A DNA stretch of 64,000 nucleotides from Argopecten irradians (Eukaryota > Mollusca > Bivalvia > Pectinida > Pectinidae), in NCBI RefSeq assembly GCF_041381155.1, contig NC_091145.1, positions 40,005,882 to 40,069,881 on the forward strand, in the 5' to 3' direction. Numbering within the stretch: position 1 is the first letter of the stretch; each line of letters starts with the position of its first letter. The notes under the pieces were generated by a model that did not search any database, was not told the origin of the DNA, and saw only the letters and a program-made list of their open reading frames with translations. Positions 35,984-48,600 of the stretch are shown here, in pieces. The translations under genes were made by a program, and so were the position numbers.

Positions 35984-37805
35984 TTAAAATTCATTAAATA
36001 CAAAGTAATTAAAATTTGATTAGAAACAAAGTAATTAAAATTTAATTGGAGAGTATGATTAAAATTTAAATGAATACCAACACCTAACTGTCTGTCTGTC
36101 TGTCTTCAAATGTAAAGTTAGTTTGTACATGTATGAACCTGACATGATTTACACTGGCGGATACGACTGGTAACGTAAATAGAACCATATAAACATCTCC
36201 CTTTATCCAGGAAAGACTAGAACCATTAAATATGAGCAATTATACATATAAAATATAAACACATGCATAGCATATCGGGCAGGGATTGCCCTTAATGGAA
36301 GAATCAACACACAAAACCACAGCATGATCACATTCCTAACAAATTAAGTGCCACAAGGATTTCTATCAATCATCAGTTACCATAAAAAGTGAAACAAGCT
36401 TGATAGGAATAAAAGTATATATGCACATACCATAATTAAATGAAAGTAAGTGGGGCATGCTAAACAAAGATTTTAAGTCCATTTCTTTGAAAACCATTTT
36501 AAAAACTGGTATCATTGTGTTAAGCATCCATAAAAACTCACAAAAATTGGAAAATAAAAAATTCTGACTAATTTGTTACCATGCCAAAAGATTTTCTTTA
36601 AATTAGTTAGACAACGCCTCGTAATAGAAATTTGATAATGGGTTTTTGAAATAGCTGTTATAGCCTAAGTATGTGTAGAAAACTGTTAGTGAGGCTCCGG
36701 CAGCCATCTAAGATCACTAGGATTCCACATCTACATATTATAGGCTATCTATCATTAACATTGAACTTGGCTTCTAGTCAACAAGACACAATGGTTTAAT
36801 ACAACAGAACTCCCTCATCAGAGATTTGGGTCCTAAAAATATACCAAATCTACATTAATGTTAACTGCACGTTCCAAAGCTACTAGTTTTAGATTATTAT
36901 TCACTAGAAATACAAAAAGAACATATTGTGTTAGAAAATTTCCTTATTTGTAATGAACAGAATCAGATAGTGACAGTAAATGAGCTGGAATTTTTAAAAA
37001 CGGAATTGTTATCACTTGGAGAAAGAGTAAAATATATATTATATCACTCGGTATAAGACGATAAGTCTTGTGAAATACATATAGAATGCAAATGAAATGA
37101 AAATAAGATAAAAAATGAATATGTCAAACCTTATTTACAGATATGTACATCACAACAATGTAACGTGAACAGTTATAACACCCTATCAGTTTTATAGGAA
37201 TCTCTAAAAGTTACCGCGTATATAGCCTCAAGCTCAATATCAGGACAACGCAACTTGGTATAGGAGATACTGGTAATATCTAATGATAAAGGTACATTAA
37301 ACTTTATCATGGGAAAAAAAACACCCAAATTCTTTGTCAGATGAAAAAGAAAAATGTTGATAACAATAAATTGCTTTGAGAAATCAAAGTCAAATAGGTT
37401 GTACTATATAGGCAAAAATAGCAAGTCAGACTAAAATTCCTGTTGAAATGATATGGTAATGTTAGATCATTCTCACAACAGGGACCTGACTCGAATTACC
37501 AACCAATAGTGTATATACCATACATTGCTATGTATACTTTTGTTGGATGGAAATCTGCCAGGCCCCTGTGAATGATGTAGAGGGGAGCATGTGATGACTA
37601 GAACCACAAAGACTAATTCTCTGAGGATAATATTAACTAGTGTGTATTCTATCAAACTTACAGTACACCATGATAATTACCTTGGTATGATTATGTTTTG
37701 CACCAAATACATATATTATATAAATTTTGATGAAGATTTCTACATTTCTCTTCAAATAATGTAGCTTTGAAATTATTCTAATGAAAGACTTTCATCCTGT
37801 TATAT
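35984..37805. other. no gene seen
   Basis: AT-rich with a small TCTG run near 36090. No exon was recognised on either strand. It may include KLHDC10 3' flank. Confidence 0.4.
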
Positions 37806-38376
37806 GCCAAGGGAGGTACTGTAGTAATGTTTACTGTAGGTGAAGGGAGGTAAAAGGTACTGTAATAATGTTTACTGTAGGTGAAGGGAGGTAAACGGTA
37901 CTGTAGTAATGTTTACTGTAGGTGAAGGGAGGTAAAAGGTACTGTAATAATGTTTACTGTAGGTGAAGGGAGGTAAACGGTACTGTAGTAATGTTTACTG
38001 TAGGTGAAGGGAGGTAAAAGGTACTGTAATAATGTTTACTGTAGGTGAAGGGAGGTAAACGGTACTGTAGTAATGTTTACTGTAGGTGAAGGGAGGTAAA
38101 AGGTACTGTAATAATGTTTACTGTAGGTGAAGGGAGGTAAACGGTACTGTAGTAATGTGTACAGTAGGTGAAGTGAGGTAAACGGTACTGTAGTAATGTT
38201 TACTGTAGGTGAAGGGAGGTAAAAGGTACTCTAATAATGTTTACCGCAAGTGAAGGGAGGTAAACGGTACTGTAGTAATGTGCACTGTAGGTGAAGGGAG
38301 GTAAACGGTACTGTAGTAATGTGTACTGTAGGTGAAGGGAGGTAAACGGTACTGTAGTAATGTTCACTGTAAGTGA
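37806..38376. repeat. 41-bp minisatellite of alternating A/B units, about 14 copies
   Basis: Unit GGTGAAGGGAGGTAAA plus AGGTACTGTAATAATGTTTACTGTA, period 41 bp from coordinates. For most of the array, units with AAAAGG...GTAATAATG strictly alternate with units with AAACGG...GTAGTAATG, giving an 82-bp higher-order repeat. The right end has only B-type units. Confidence 0.92.
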
Positions 38377-39218
38377 AGGAGACCCTCATTTTTTTAGCCT
38401 GATTTTTGATTTGCCAGTGTTTCTGAAAAATTATAAATATTTCGATAGCATTAGACATTTCATATCATTGATATTTATATGAAATTCCCCAACATATCTG
38501 TAGTTTAGATTTATGAGGAGGATGGGTACTACTACATCTTCCAGAAACTGATCCCAAACACTCCAGTTTGATTTAATCACAACTCAGCAGCTTCCTCATA
38601 CACTTTTCTTGGAATCAAAGAATTACTACAATTATACCTAAATGGTAAACAAGATCCTTTTTTGACAGAAACTTGTCATCATCAATACCATATGAGTCCC
38701 CATAAGTTTTGAGTTTTTAAACATAAAAATACACAAGTCTCATAAGTGTTGAATTTCTTATTAGGTATGAATGCCCATAGAGAGTACTTGAAAACAATAA
38801 CAACCCTGCAGCTCTATAAATCTGACCTACTGGTAATATTCTATCCATCTTTTGTTTCCTTTTAATGTGTTTTGGTAAGCCAAAGTGAAAGTAAAGCAAT
38901 CAACCAAATACTGATACTGATGTAACATAGATATGTAGGTCATTATGTGTGATGCTTCAATATACCAAATTTGTCAAAAGCTTTTAAAATTCTGAAATTC
39001 TAAAAATGCTTAAAAACTTCCTCATAAATTTGCTTCATATAGAAGCTTGCTGCTGAATTCTGTAGATGAAATATTACCATCGTTAATTCAAAAATAAAAT
39101 GAAGGTTAAAACTGCAATAAAATAAGTTTAAACTTACGAGGTAGGCCAGAGGCATCAACAAATATGTTATTTCACCTATACATGAAAGACTTCTACATAT
39201 GTTATTATTGCCCACTTA
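38377..39218 (-). other. 3' flank / presumed 3' UTR of KLHDC10
   Basis: Directly downstream of the KLHDC10 stop codon. No unambiguous AATAAA on the minus strand was found close to the stop, so the end of the transcript is unknown. No other gene is seen. Confidence 0.35.
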
Positions 39219-42200
39219 TCATAACCGATCCACGAAGTGCATAGGTACACCAACACTGAGCAGATGTTTCTTGTCATGTTGGTATTTTCCGATGTCCATC
39301 TTGGTACACATATAATCCCAGCAGAGTCCGCTCAGTGTCGGTACTTGTAACCATATCCTCTGTATAGCATTTGTCCTTATATTATCGATCTGTGTCACGC
39401 CCCCGAACACGTACATACAACCCTCCTGCAAGTGAAAAAAAAAATTGATAAGAAAATAATATCACAGGAAAGCCAACACATCATAGAATATTGTGTTAAA
39501 TGAAGAAAAAAAAATAATCAAAGTACTGACAGTACTGAAGGAGGCGTAGCTCAGATTCTAGACAGGGTAAAGATATATTGAAATATTAAAGATAGATCAT
39601 AATAGAGGTAATAGTACATGTTCAGGTTATTTGCAATCAATATTGATTGAAATAACAGATTGAAAATTTGTGCTTTCGAAGAATGACTGTTGTTTATAAT
39701 AGGATAATGTGGATCAAATATTTGCAAATTAGTTAAATCATGGAAATGTTTAATCTCATAAGATTGTTAAAAATAAATGCTCCAAAGATCTTGAAAATAT
39801 TGTATGAGAAATATATATGAACAATGAATAATGATATATAGAATAAAAATGATGCACGACTAATGTATATTCCTTTTAAAAGTTTGTGTTGGTTTTTACA
39901 TGTTTTAAATTTCAATCATGGTTTGAACTTTCTACCATCTGGGCAAAGTGTATGAAAGTGGTAGTTATGCTCCTGCTGAGCTCAGCATATACTGGCAGTA
40001 AAATGACTGGTTGACACTTTGTCAGTTTAATGTGACCAGGTGTGTTGGGATACTTGGGTGTCTTCAGCGGCATGTTCCAGTGATATCATTATACATTTAG
40101 CACAATGAAAGGGCAAGAGTTCCATTATACAAGAAGACCCAACAAATACAATGCAGTCTGTGCATGCTACACACAACATACATTGGAGGCCGTCCATGCC
40201 ATTCATGAACCCAACAATCAACTACTGCCAAATCCAGTGTCAATCTATCAATGTTAACAGTGTAAGGTGATGTTGAAATCAATGTCCAACAATTTTCTCT
40301 CAAGGGATATTCCATTAAAACATCTAACCCAACTCAGGATATTAGGTATAAACATTGATACCCCTGATTTCAATTTACAGAAGTTAAAACTGGATTGGAA
40401 TATTACATTTTGTTGCAATAAAAGTACTAGTTAATATTTTAACGGAATATCCCTTTGTATATTTAGAATATACAACATCTGCAAATAAAGAAGAGATTAT
40501 CTTCACAGTTTTACAGATCAAGTGACTCTTTTAGACAGATGAAACTTTTAACTTATCATATAACATTCAAGCATACCATGTATCTACATCAACTCTCAAG
40601 TGAACACATAGCAGATAACCCTTTACCACATTCAAACTCAACCGGAGCTGACTGGGCGCGCTGCTGGCTACAACCGTAATATTACCAATATTTTTATAGT
40701 GCTTCAATTATTATTTTAATGTAATAACCAACTTTCAAATTTTTATTCCAAGACTAGGGATGGTGTGAATTGTCGGTTTAGGGATCGTCCCAAGGGTGAG
40801 CCACATTTATACTTTTCCCGCCAATCTATTACGACTATGTTATGTTAAAGATGCTCCACCGCTGACAAATGGTATTTTTTCACTATTAAAAACAGACGCA
40901 GACGATTCAGTATTTTTCTTCAGTTACAAAAGTTACTTACTTTAGACCATAACCACCGTTGAAAAGTTTCAGCTTTTAATTTTAATTCAAGTTTAAAATA
41001 TAACAAATTATTAATTGCATCCCGAAAAAATTCCTTGCCACTATATCCTATATAGAATGAAGTACTGATTGCGCATGCACCAAAGGCGAAGTAAATTATT
41101 TTATATTATATTTTGTGTGAATTATATATATACACACACGATTAAACACCAATTATTGTTCAAATGATGAATATCATTTATGCTTTGTTGGCGGTGGAGC
41201 ATCTTTAAGTAATTTTTATCGTGATAATATGTAAATATTTATATTTTTGATAGAATCAGTTTTATGCTTAATAGTGTCTCGTAAGTCTTATAAAGCTGGA
41301 TGTTGATATTAGTTTTATTATGCATTTGTGTATTATATGCTTGATCGTTTTATGTACATATTAACATGTGACACTTAAATAAATATTATTGATTGATTGA
41401 TTGATTGTATTTCGCTTAAAACAATTTTCCTCAACATTATGTCTTAACCTTGTAGCAATATTTGCCTGAGATATATGCCGTGATAGGTGGTTTACCTAAT
41501 TATAAACCAAAATAACTGAGAATTTTGATATATTTTTATTACAATTTTTAATTTTCTTTTATTCTTGATTTTTTGACAGCATTTGCCTCCCTTTAATCGT
41601 TCATATATATCTCAGACATACATCTACATGTGTACGCTTGTTACATGTTTAACTTGTTACAAAATTTAACAAGACAAAGAAGAAAACAAATAAAAGTGGA
41701 AAATCAATCTTGAAGAAATATATGAGATATGTACAAAGAACATTTTTTTAACTTTCTTTATATATATATACATGTATAAGCAATTTTACATTTTTTTACA
41801 TTTACAAAAAGTGAAGTGGATATATACTTGTAAACGTAGCAATAGGTCAAATTAACAATGAACCAAATATCAATTTTAAGTGATACGTTATTACTAGAAC
41901 CTTACAGATAATTGGCACAAGCTTTGAATTTTGTTTGTTTGTTTGTTTGATTAATTAACGTCCTATTAACAGCTATGGTCATGTAAGGACGGCCTCCCAT
42001 GTATGTGGTGTGTTGCGTGTATGTTGTGCGAGGTGCATGTTTTGGGAGACTGCGGTATATTCATGTTGTGTCTTATAAAGAAATATAATTTTAGAGTACT
42101 TTAACATTACAAATAAAAAAAAAATACTTATTGAAATGTTAGAGCTGAGACTTTGTCAGCATGTATTTAAAGTGTTTAAAATATTTTCATAAGTTTAAAA

Positions 42201-45200
42201 TGATTTCTTTATTTCAAAACAATTTTGCCACAGTTTAAAAAAAAATTTTTTTTTTCTTTTTCTCTTTAGCGTTAAAAACAACAAGAACACAAAAGGACGG
42301 AGTCAATTGTTAATTCATTTGAAAACATACATTGGTATATCAGTCAGCGGGAACGTTGATGAAAATGCAAGAAAATAGAAACAACTATCAGTAACATTCA
42401 GATAAAGCTACAAAATATAAAATACATAATATCAATATACACTAAATCATTTATTTTAAAAATCAGGTTAACCTCGATATATTTTAACACATGTGTATAA
42501 TATCTGTATACAGCACTCGTATACAGTAGACATATAGACATAAAGCTCTAAGTATAGACGAGCTATCTATCTTTAAGGGCCCCACCAGCGCCGGTCCCAG
42601 TCAGTCCCGGTCCCAGTGAGGGACAGCTCAGCTGTTTAATGCCACTCTGCAAAGTAGTAGACTGCATCATCGTGCTTCCATGAGGAAAGTATACAATGTT
42701 CAACACGAACATTGTTGCAACATCTGTCAACTGTATGCACCATCTCAATGGCACTTTGTGAAGTTTTCAGTCTGGATTGATAATACTTTTTTTAAAATGG
42801 ATTTATTTACTTTCATGTTTATTTTTGAGAAATATTTTGTTAATAATGTTGCTTCAGAATTAATAAAAAAGGTTTATATGTCAGAAAATGGGCGATTTTC
42901 TCTGTCGGAAATACTCAGAATATTGCCGATTTTTTATAACTTCAAAAAAATATGCACAAATTACTTGAAATATCGTAAACAAACTAATTAATATCTGTAT
43001 CATGGGATTCATGACTCCATCAATATATATGCTCTGTAAAACACTGTTATTTCTGCTTTGTCCGTGCCGGTTCATCGCCCGTTCACCGCTTCTTTCACTT
43101 TCTATCGTTCCGAGTAGTGTGTTTGTTGTAGGATGTTAGTACATTATTTGCCGTTGAAAAATGCACGAAAATAATCTATCAATATTGAAGTTTTGACAAC
43201 AAGTTTTTGACAAAATTATCAACACTCACTGTAAACTCGCCAGCCATTCCACGACCAACACGGCGTCAGGTAATGGCGATAGTACGGGACCTCGCCGTTC
43301 TTGATGAACGTCAGATTATCGTCTAAATAATTGTCAGATTATATGCTTTTAGGTCTGTGATATTTAAATATCATGACATCGCACTTATAATTACAAATAT
43401 ATGCCGTAATATCAACAACAGAAGCCATGATGGCGTCCCCGGTAACGTCCCCGGTAACATCAACATGAGTGAAGCAGTGAACACATGTGTGATTTTCTCG
43501 GTTAATTTATTCAGAACACTGTGCATTGTAGTGCGTCGGTAGGGTTTGTAACAGTTGTCTCCCTTTGTACGGGCTGTTTGACATGTTCGTCAGTTTGGGG
43601 GAATTCTAGTTCATTTTTATAGAATATTAGTGGACAGGCCTAGCAATATTCGATTAAATACCCGTAATTGAAAAGGCATTTATTGTCAGTTTTATTATTT
43701 ATAATTACAAACAAGATTATATGCAATTACTTTTAGATTCGCGGTTTGTAAGTTAGTCTGCCGTAGGTTAGTAAGGCTAACAGTTGCAGCGTACTTACTA
43801 GGCCTACTGTAGTAAAAGTACCGATATTGAGACACACTTTCGGTGAGAATAATTAATACCTTATTGTAACATTGAAAATAAGTCTGAAGTAATTAAGTGG
43901 GAAATTATAATGTGACTGAAACATGAATGTGACTGAAACATGTGATAAACGAAGAACCTCTGACAGTTAGTATAGACTGCTGTACAATACACAACGTACG
44001 CTGCAATACACAGTATAAAATTATCTCCCGTAGTTCCAGAAACTGTCGATAGGATTACCAAGGTATAGTGTTCCGGTGATGATTGAAAACCAAAGTGATC
44101 CCATAATGGCAGGCGTGTATTACACACGCCTCCATAAAAACAAAAACAAAAACTTTACATGCAAAACATTTTTTATCAACTCACATCAAACTACAATCGT
44201 TTCACAAGCAAACTTAAATTGGAGCTTGAGATTAAGTTAAATCCCTAAATAGATATTCTTCGAAACCACATAACTTATCAAATCAATTCATTAAGAATCA
44301 AAAGTAATGTATCTGCCACTACATATATTGGACCTTTATGATGTCAATATATATTTATAATATTGGAAATTACACTACATGTCTTATCCATTATCGACTG
44401 TTCTCTGACTTTAAGCTTGAAATCAATTTCAATGATGAGATGAAATAAACCAGTTACTATTAACTGACCTTTGTAACATCTGCGGCGTGGAAGTAAACAG
44501 GTATGTTCAGGCTAGCCATGAGTTTAGTCCATGTGTATGTCACCAGACATAACTTCCATATATCGCTAAAAATCTCATGGGAATCGAACCCTCCGCAAAT
44601 GTATGCTCCTGAAAACATTCAAAGATATGTTGATATAAAACAATTGTCCAGAAGGAGATATTACAGAAATAAATCAAAAAGAATGTCTCTTCTTTTGCAA
44701 TTTTTTTAGCATCTTCCAATCTCACGGCAAAATGAATGGATTTTACGAAGCTCACAGATGTGTCTGAAAATTTGCAGAAGAGACATTCAAATTGATAAGT
44801 TTCTACAAATTTCATTTATTTTAACTTTATTCTAAACATACTATACAGTGACATAAATATGTATATAATGGTCCACATGGAGGATCTTACATGTATGGCT
44901 AGGCAAATATGAAATTTGTTAAATATCAGTTCAATAACTTGTAAGGCTCGTGCCATATATCAAATTATTTAAATAGTTTAATAATTTCTAAATTACAAAG
45001 CCATGAGTGTAAGATTCTAACATAACTAGTGGGCCTATTTATGAAAATATACACAAAACTTTCAAGTCCGTTTCTGTATAAGAGAGCCAAAATCAGACTT
45101 GGATTTGACACTTCCGTCTACTGAGACAATCGTACGATGTCATATTTTGACTACGACATCATTATTACCAGTGATGTCACAGTACACATGTGTCTTATGA

Positions 45201-45605
45201 TATGACATGACTGTATGACATTGCCGAATAGGCCATTAATATTTATTTTCTTCACATCTCTACTTACCTTGCTCATAATAAACACAACTATGGCATTTCC
45301 TTGGTCTTGGGTAACCTTCAAATACGAAAACAATCTCAAATCAGAAATAAAGAAAGCAAAAAGTTAATGTTCTACTTTAAGAAACGGTGGCCATGATCTT
45401 TGGCCATCATCAATCCCAGGCTATTTTGATAGGAATGTGTGTATTTAAAAATTGATATCTTAGATTATCATAAGGAAACATTATTGAAGATGAAACTGCT
45501 ATAGTGATGTGTGTTGAACTAAATTTAATTCCGAGTACAAAGGTAAACAGACTGTTTTTTGATGGTTTTAACTTTAAATCCTTAATGTCTAAATAGTATA
45601 CATGC

Positions 45606-45636
<31 letters not shown>

Positions 45637-48600
45637 GACTGGCTACCAGACCCTACCTTTCAGGAATTCTAATACTAGATAGATTATCTCCCCTTAGTTT
45701 GATACTTAAAATCGCACATGCTATAGAGACAAAAATCATCAGGCCATTTTATTGGTTTAAGATATTTTGAAATTCAAGAGTCTGGTTGCTAGTCTATTTT
45801 TGCAATTCAAAACTGTCTTATCGATAGACTTTTTCATTTTTAGAATCTCTGAATATTTTTTTTTTCCTTCTAAAATTCAATGAATTGATTTACTGATTGA
45901 TGAGCAAAATTAGAACTTGCACTTTGAGAGCTCCCTTCCTTTTTAATTACATCTAAACTTACCACTTTTTGGATCTGGTTTTGTCTTGATTTCATCCCAC
46001 ATACATCGCTCAAAATGGAATGCTGGTACTTTTTCAAACCCGAATGAGTTGACGGCAGTTCCCCCACCAAACAAATACAGTCTGATTCCATCACTGGCTA
46101 CTTCATGTCTATACCTGGTAAACACAACAATTATATCTACACACACCTTCATTTGTATTGTTAGTGTATATTCTATGTAATTTAAACCAAAGGACAGACA
46201 GTCATTGACTACATGTAACTTTATAAGTTTATTTTTATTTTCATTATTCCTGATGATTTTGGCCGTACCTATACTTAAGTAACACCAGTACAGGACTTTT
46301 ATACTACAAACATACACACCTTCCAGATTTACTGGTTAAGTGATGTATTTGATTACACCCGATATAAATCATTTTAGTATTTTTTCTTCAAGAATTTTAC
46401 TATTGGTGGGAATAAAACATATCAGATAATATTTATGAGAAATGAAATTATAATTGTTTGCTGTTGTAGGTGATATATAAAAACATTGTGAACTTAAGTA
46501 GAATTTAGTTACTTAACCACAGGGTGATAAATTACATAACAATGTGATACCTGTCAGAGCTGAATTAGGTGGCTAGTACTGTAAGTAGATTACAAAACCT
46601 TTTTGTTAAATGGCACAGATTATTTTATAATTAACCTGAGGGTGGGATTATCAAATGTTACAAACCTGCTTTCAGGCATATATTTATTGTCAATGCTTTC
46701 AATTCGGGTCCATGTGGCTGTCCGTAGGTCTAGTCTGTGGATATCCATGTTGTAAACAAACCCCGATGTTCCTCCAACAATATACAGGTGATGGCCAACT
46801 ACATTCATAGACTACAACAACACAATATTAGATATATCTCAGGTATCCCATGTACAGGGTAGAGCTTAATCAACTACATGTAGCTAATAAAGTTGTACTC
46901 TATATACAGGGTAGAGTTTAATCAACTACATGTAGCTAATAAAGTTGTACTCTATATACAGGGTAGAGTTTAATCAACTACATGTAGCTAATAAAGTTGT
47001 ACTCTATATACAGGGTAGAGCTTAATCAACTACATGTAGCTAATAAAGTTGTACTCTATATACAGGGTAGAGTTTAATCAACTACATGTAGCTAATAAAG
47101 TTGTACCCTATATACAGGGTAGAGTTTAATCAACTACATGTAGCTAATAAAGTTGTACTCTATATGCAGGGTAGAGCTAATCAACTACATGTAGCTAATA
47201 CCCCCCCTCCCCCCGGCTCCTTAACTTTGTTGCGGTGGTTATAATGAGTGATATCTATTGCTTACTATTAGAGATGAATGTAACCACACTGGCCACTTTA
47301 ATTTAGGTACTGCCTCTTGCACCCCTAGGGCCAGGAGTTTGAGCCAACAATCATAAAATTTAGTGTTTTTCTCTAAGCCTATAAGATATATAATTAAAAG
47401 AAAAGTGAAGTTTACAACATTCACAACCAGGTCATGGTCACTGTAAATCTATAAAAACAAGAGGCCCAGAGGGCCTGTATCGCTCACCTGGTTTGTAATG
47501 CCAAGGAATGTTCTGAATACAAGTTCATTGTTTCCTTTCTGAAGGAATTTGAATATTTACCTCTAATTCCCCTATTAGGCCCCACTCTTTCTGCTCCAGG
47601 GGGTCAGTGCCAAAATTTATACAAGTTCTTTTCCCATTCCCTAAGGATGTTTGTGGCCAAATTTGGTTACAATCCATGCAGAACTCTATGACAAGCAGCG
47701 ATTTAAACGAAATGTTGACGGACGGACGGACGACGGATGCTGCGCCATGACATAAGCTCACCGGCCCTTCGGGCCAGGTGAGCTAAAAAACCAACCATGT
47801 CCCCAATAGCAAATGTCACAACTAGGACACTAGTCTAAATATACAGAAAGGTTTGTGAAGTTGTAGCTGTTGTACTATTCGGATGTTAAAGCCTGGGAAA
47901 GTAACTCGGACGGACGGACAGACAGATGGAGTCCAATTTATATAGCGCTCTAGCCTACAAATGTGATTCACTGAGGATGGATTTGTAATAATTGTGTAGA
48001 TAATGTGTCAGCCTTCTCACTTCCTTTATTACACACCTGTCCAACAGACATAGCCAACAGGTAAAACTCAGGTGTAATTACAGGTGTACTAATCTTATAC
48101 AGGTACAAACATGTGTCCCCTTCAGGCACATGACCTGTCCCAAGTATTCATCCGACTGTCATTCATCTTTTGGAGTTAATCTCTCATGTTTTTCTTTTAA
48201 TTCTAGTTTAGTATATTTCTTGTGAATATGTCTTTTTAACAATTTAAGCATGTGAAAAAGCCTTGTTATGATAACTAACAAGTGAATATTTTAGAGGAAT
48301 TTCATATAAAGAAGAAGATTTTTATATAAATTTTTGTGCATACTGAGCCATTTGCTTGTATTAAGTGATGTTTGAATATCAACGAAAATCATTAAGATAA
48401 ATGTTTCAGAAAACTCGCTCAAAGGTCAAAGTAAAGGTCACATTGAACATGACCTAGCTATAGTTTTGTACAAGACAAATATCTCATCTACATGAACTCA
48501 TACCAATAGTGAAGTTCTAATGCCTTAAAGTATATAGGAGACAGAGTCTGGACAGAATAATGTACATGTGTGGAAAGACAAAAGGATAGACAGACCGATG

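Noticed and set aside
42680-42991. 103-codon plus-strand ORF in KLHDC10 intron 8
   Set aside because: AT-rich, no family motif, antisense to the more GC-rich minus-strand block; treated as chance.
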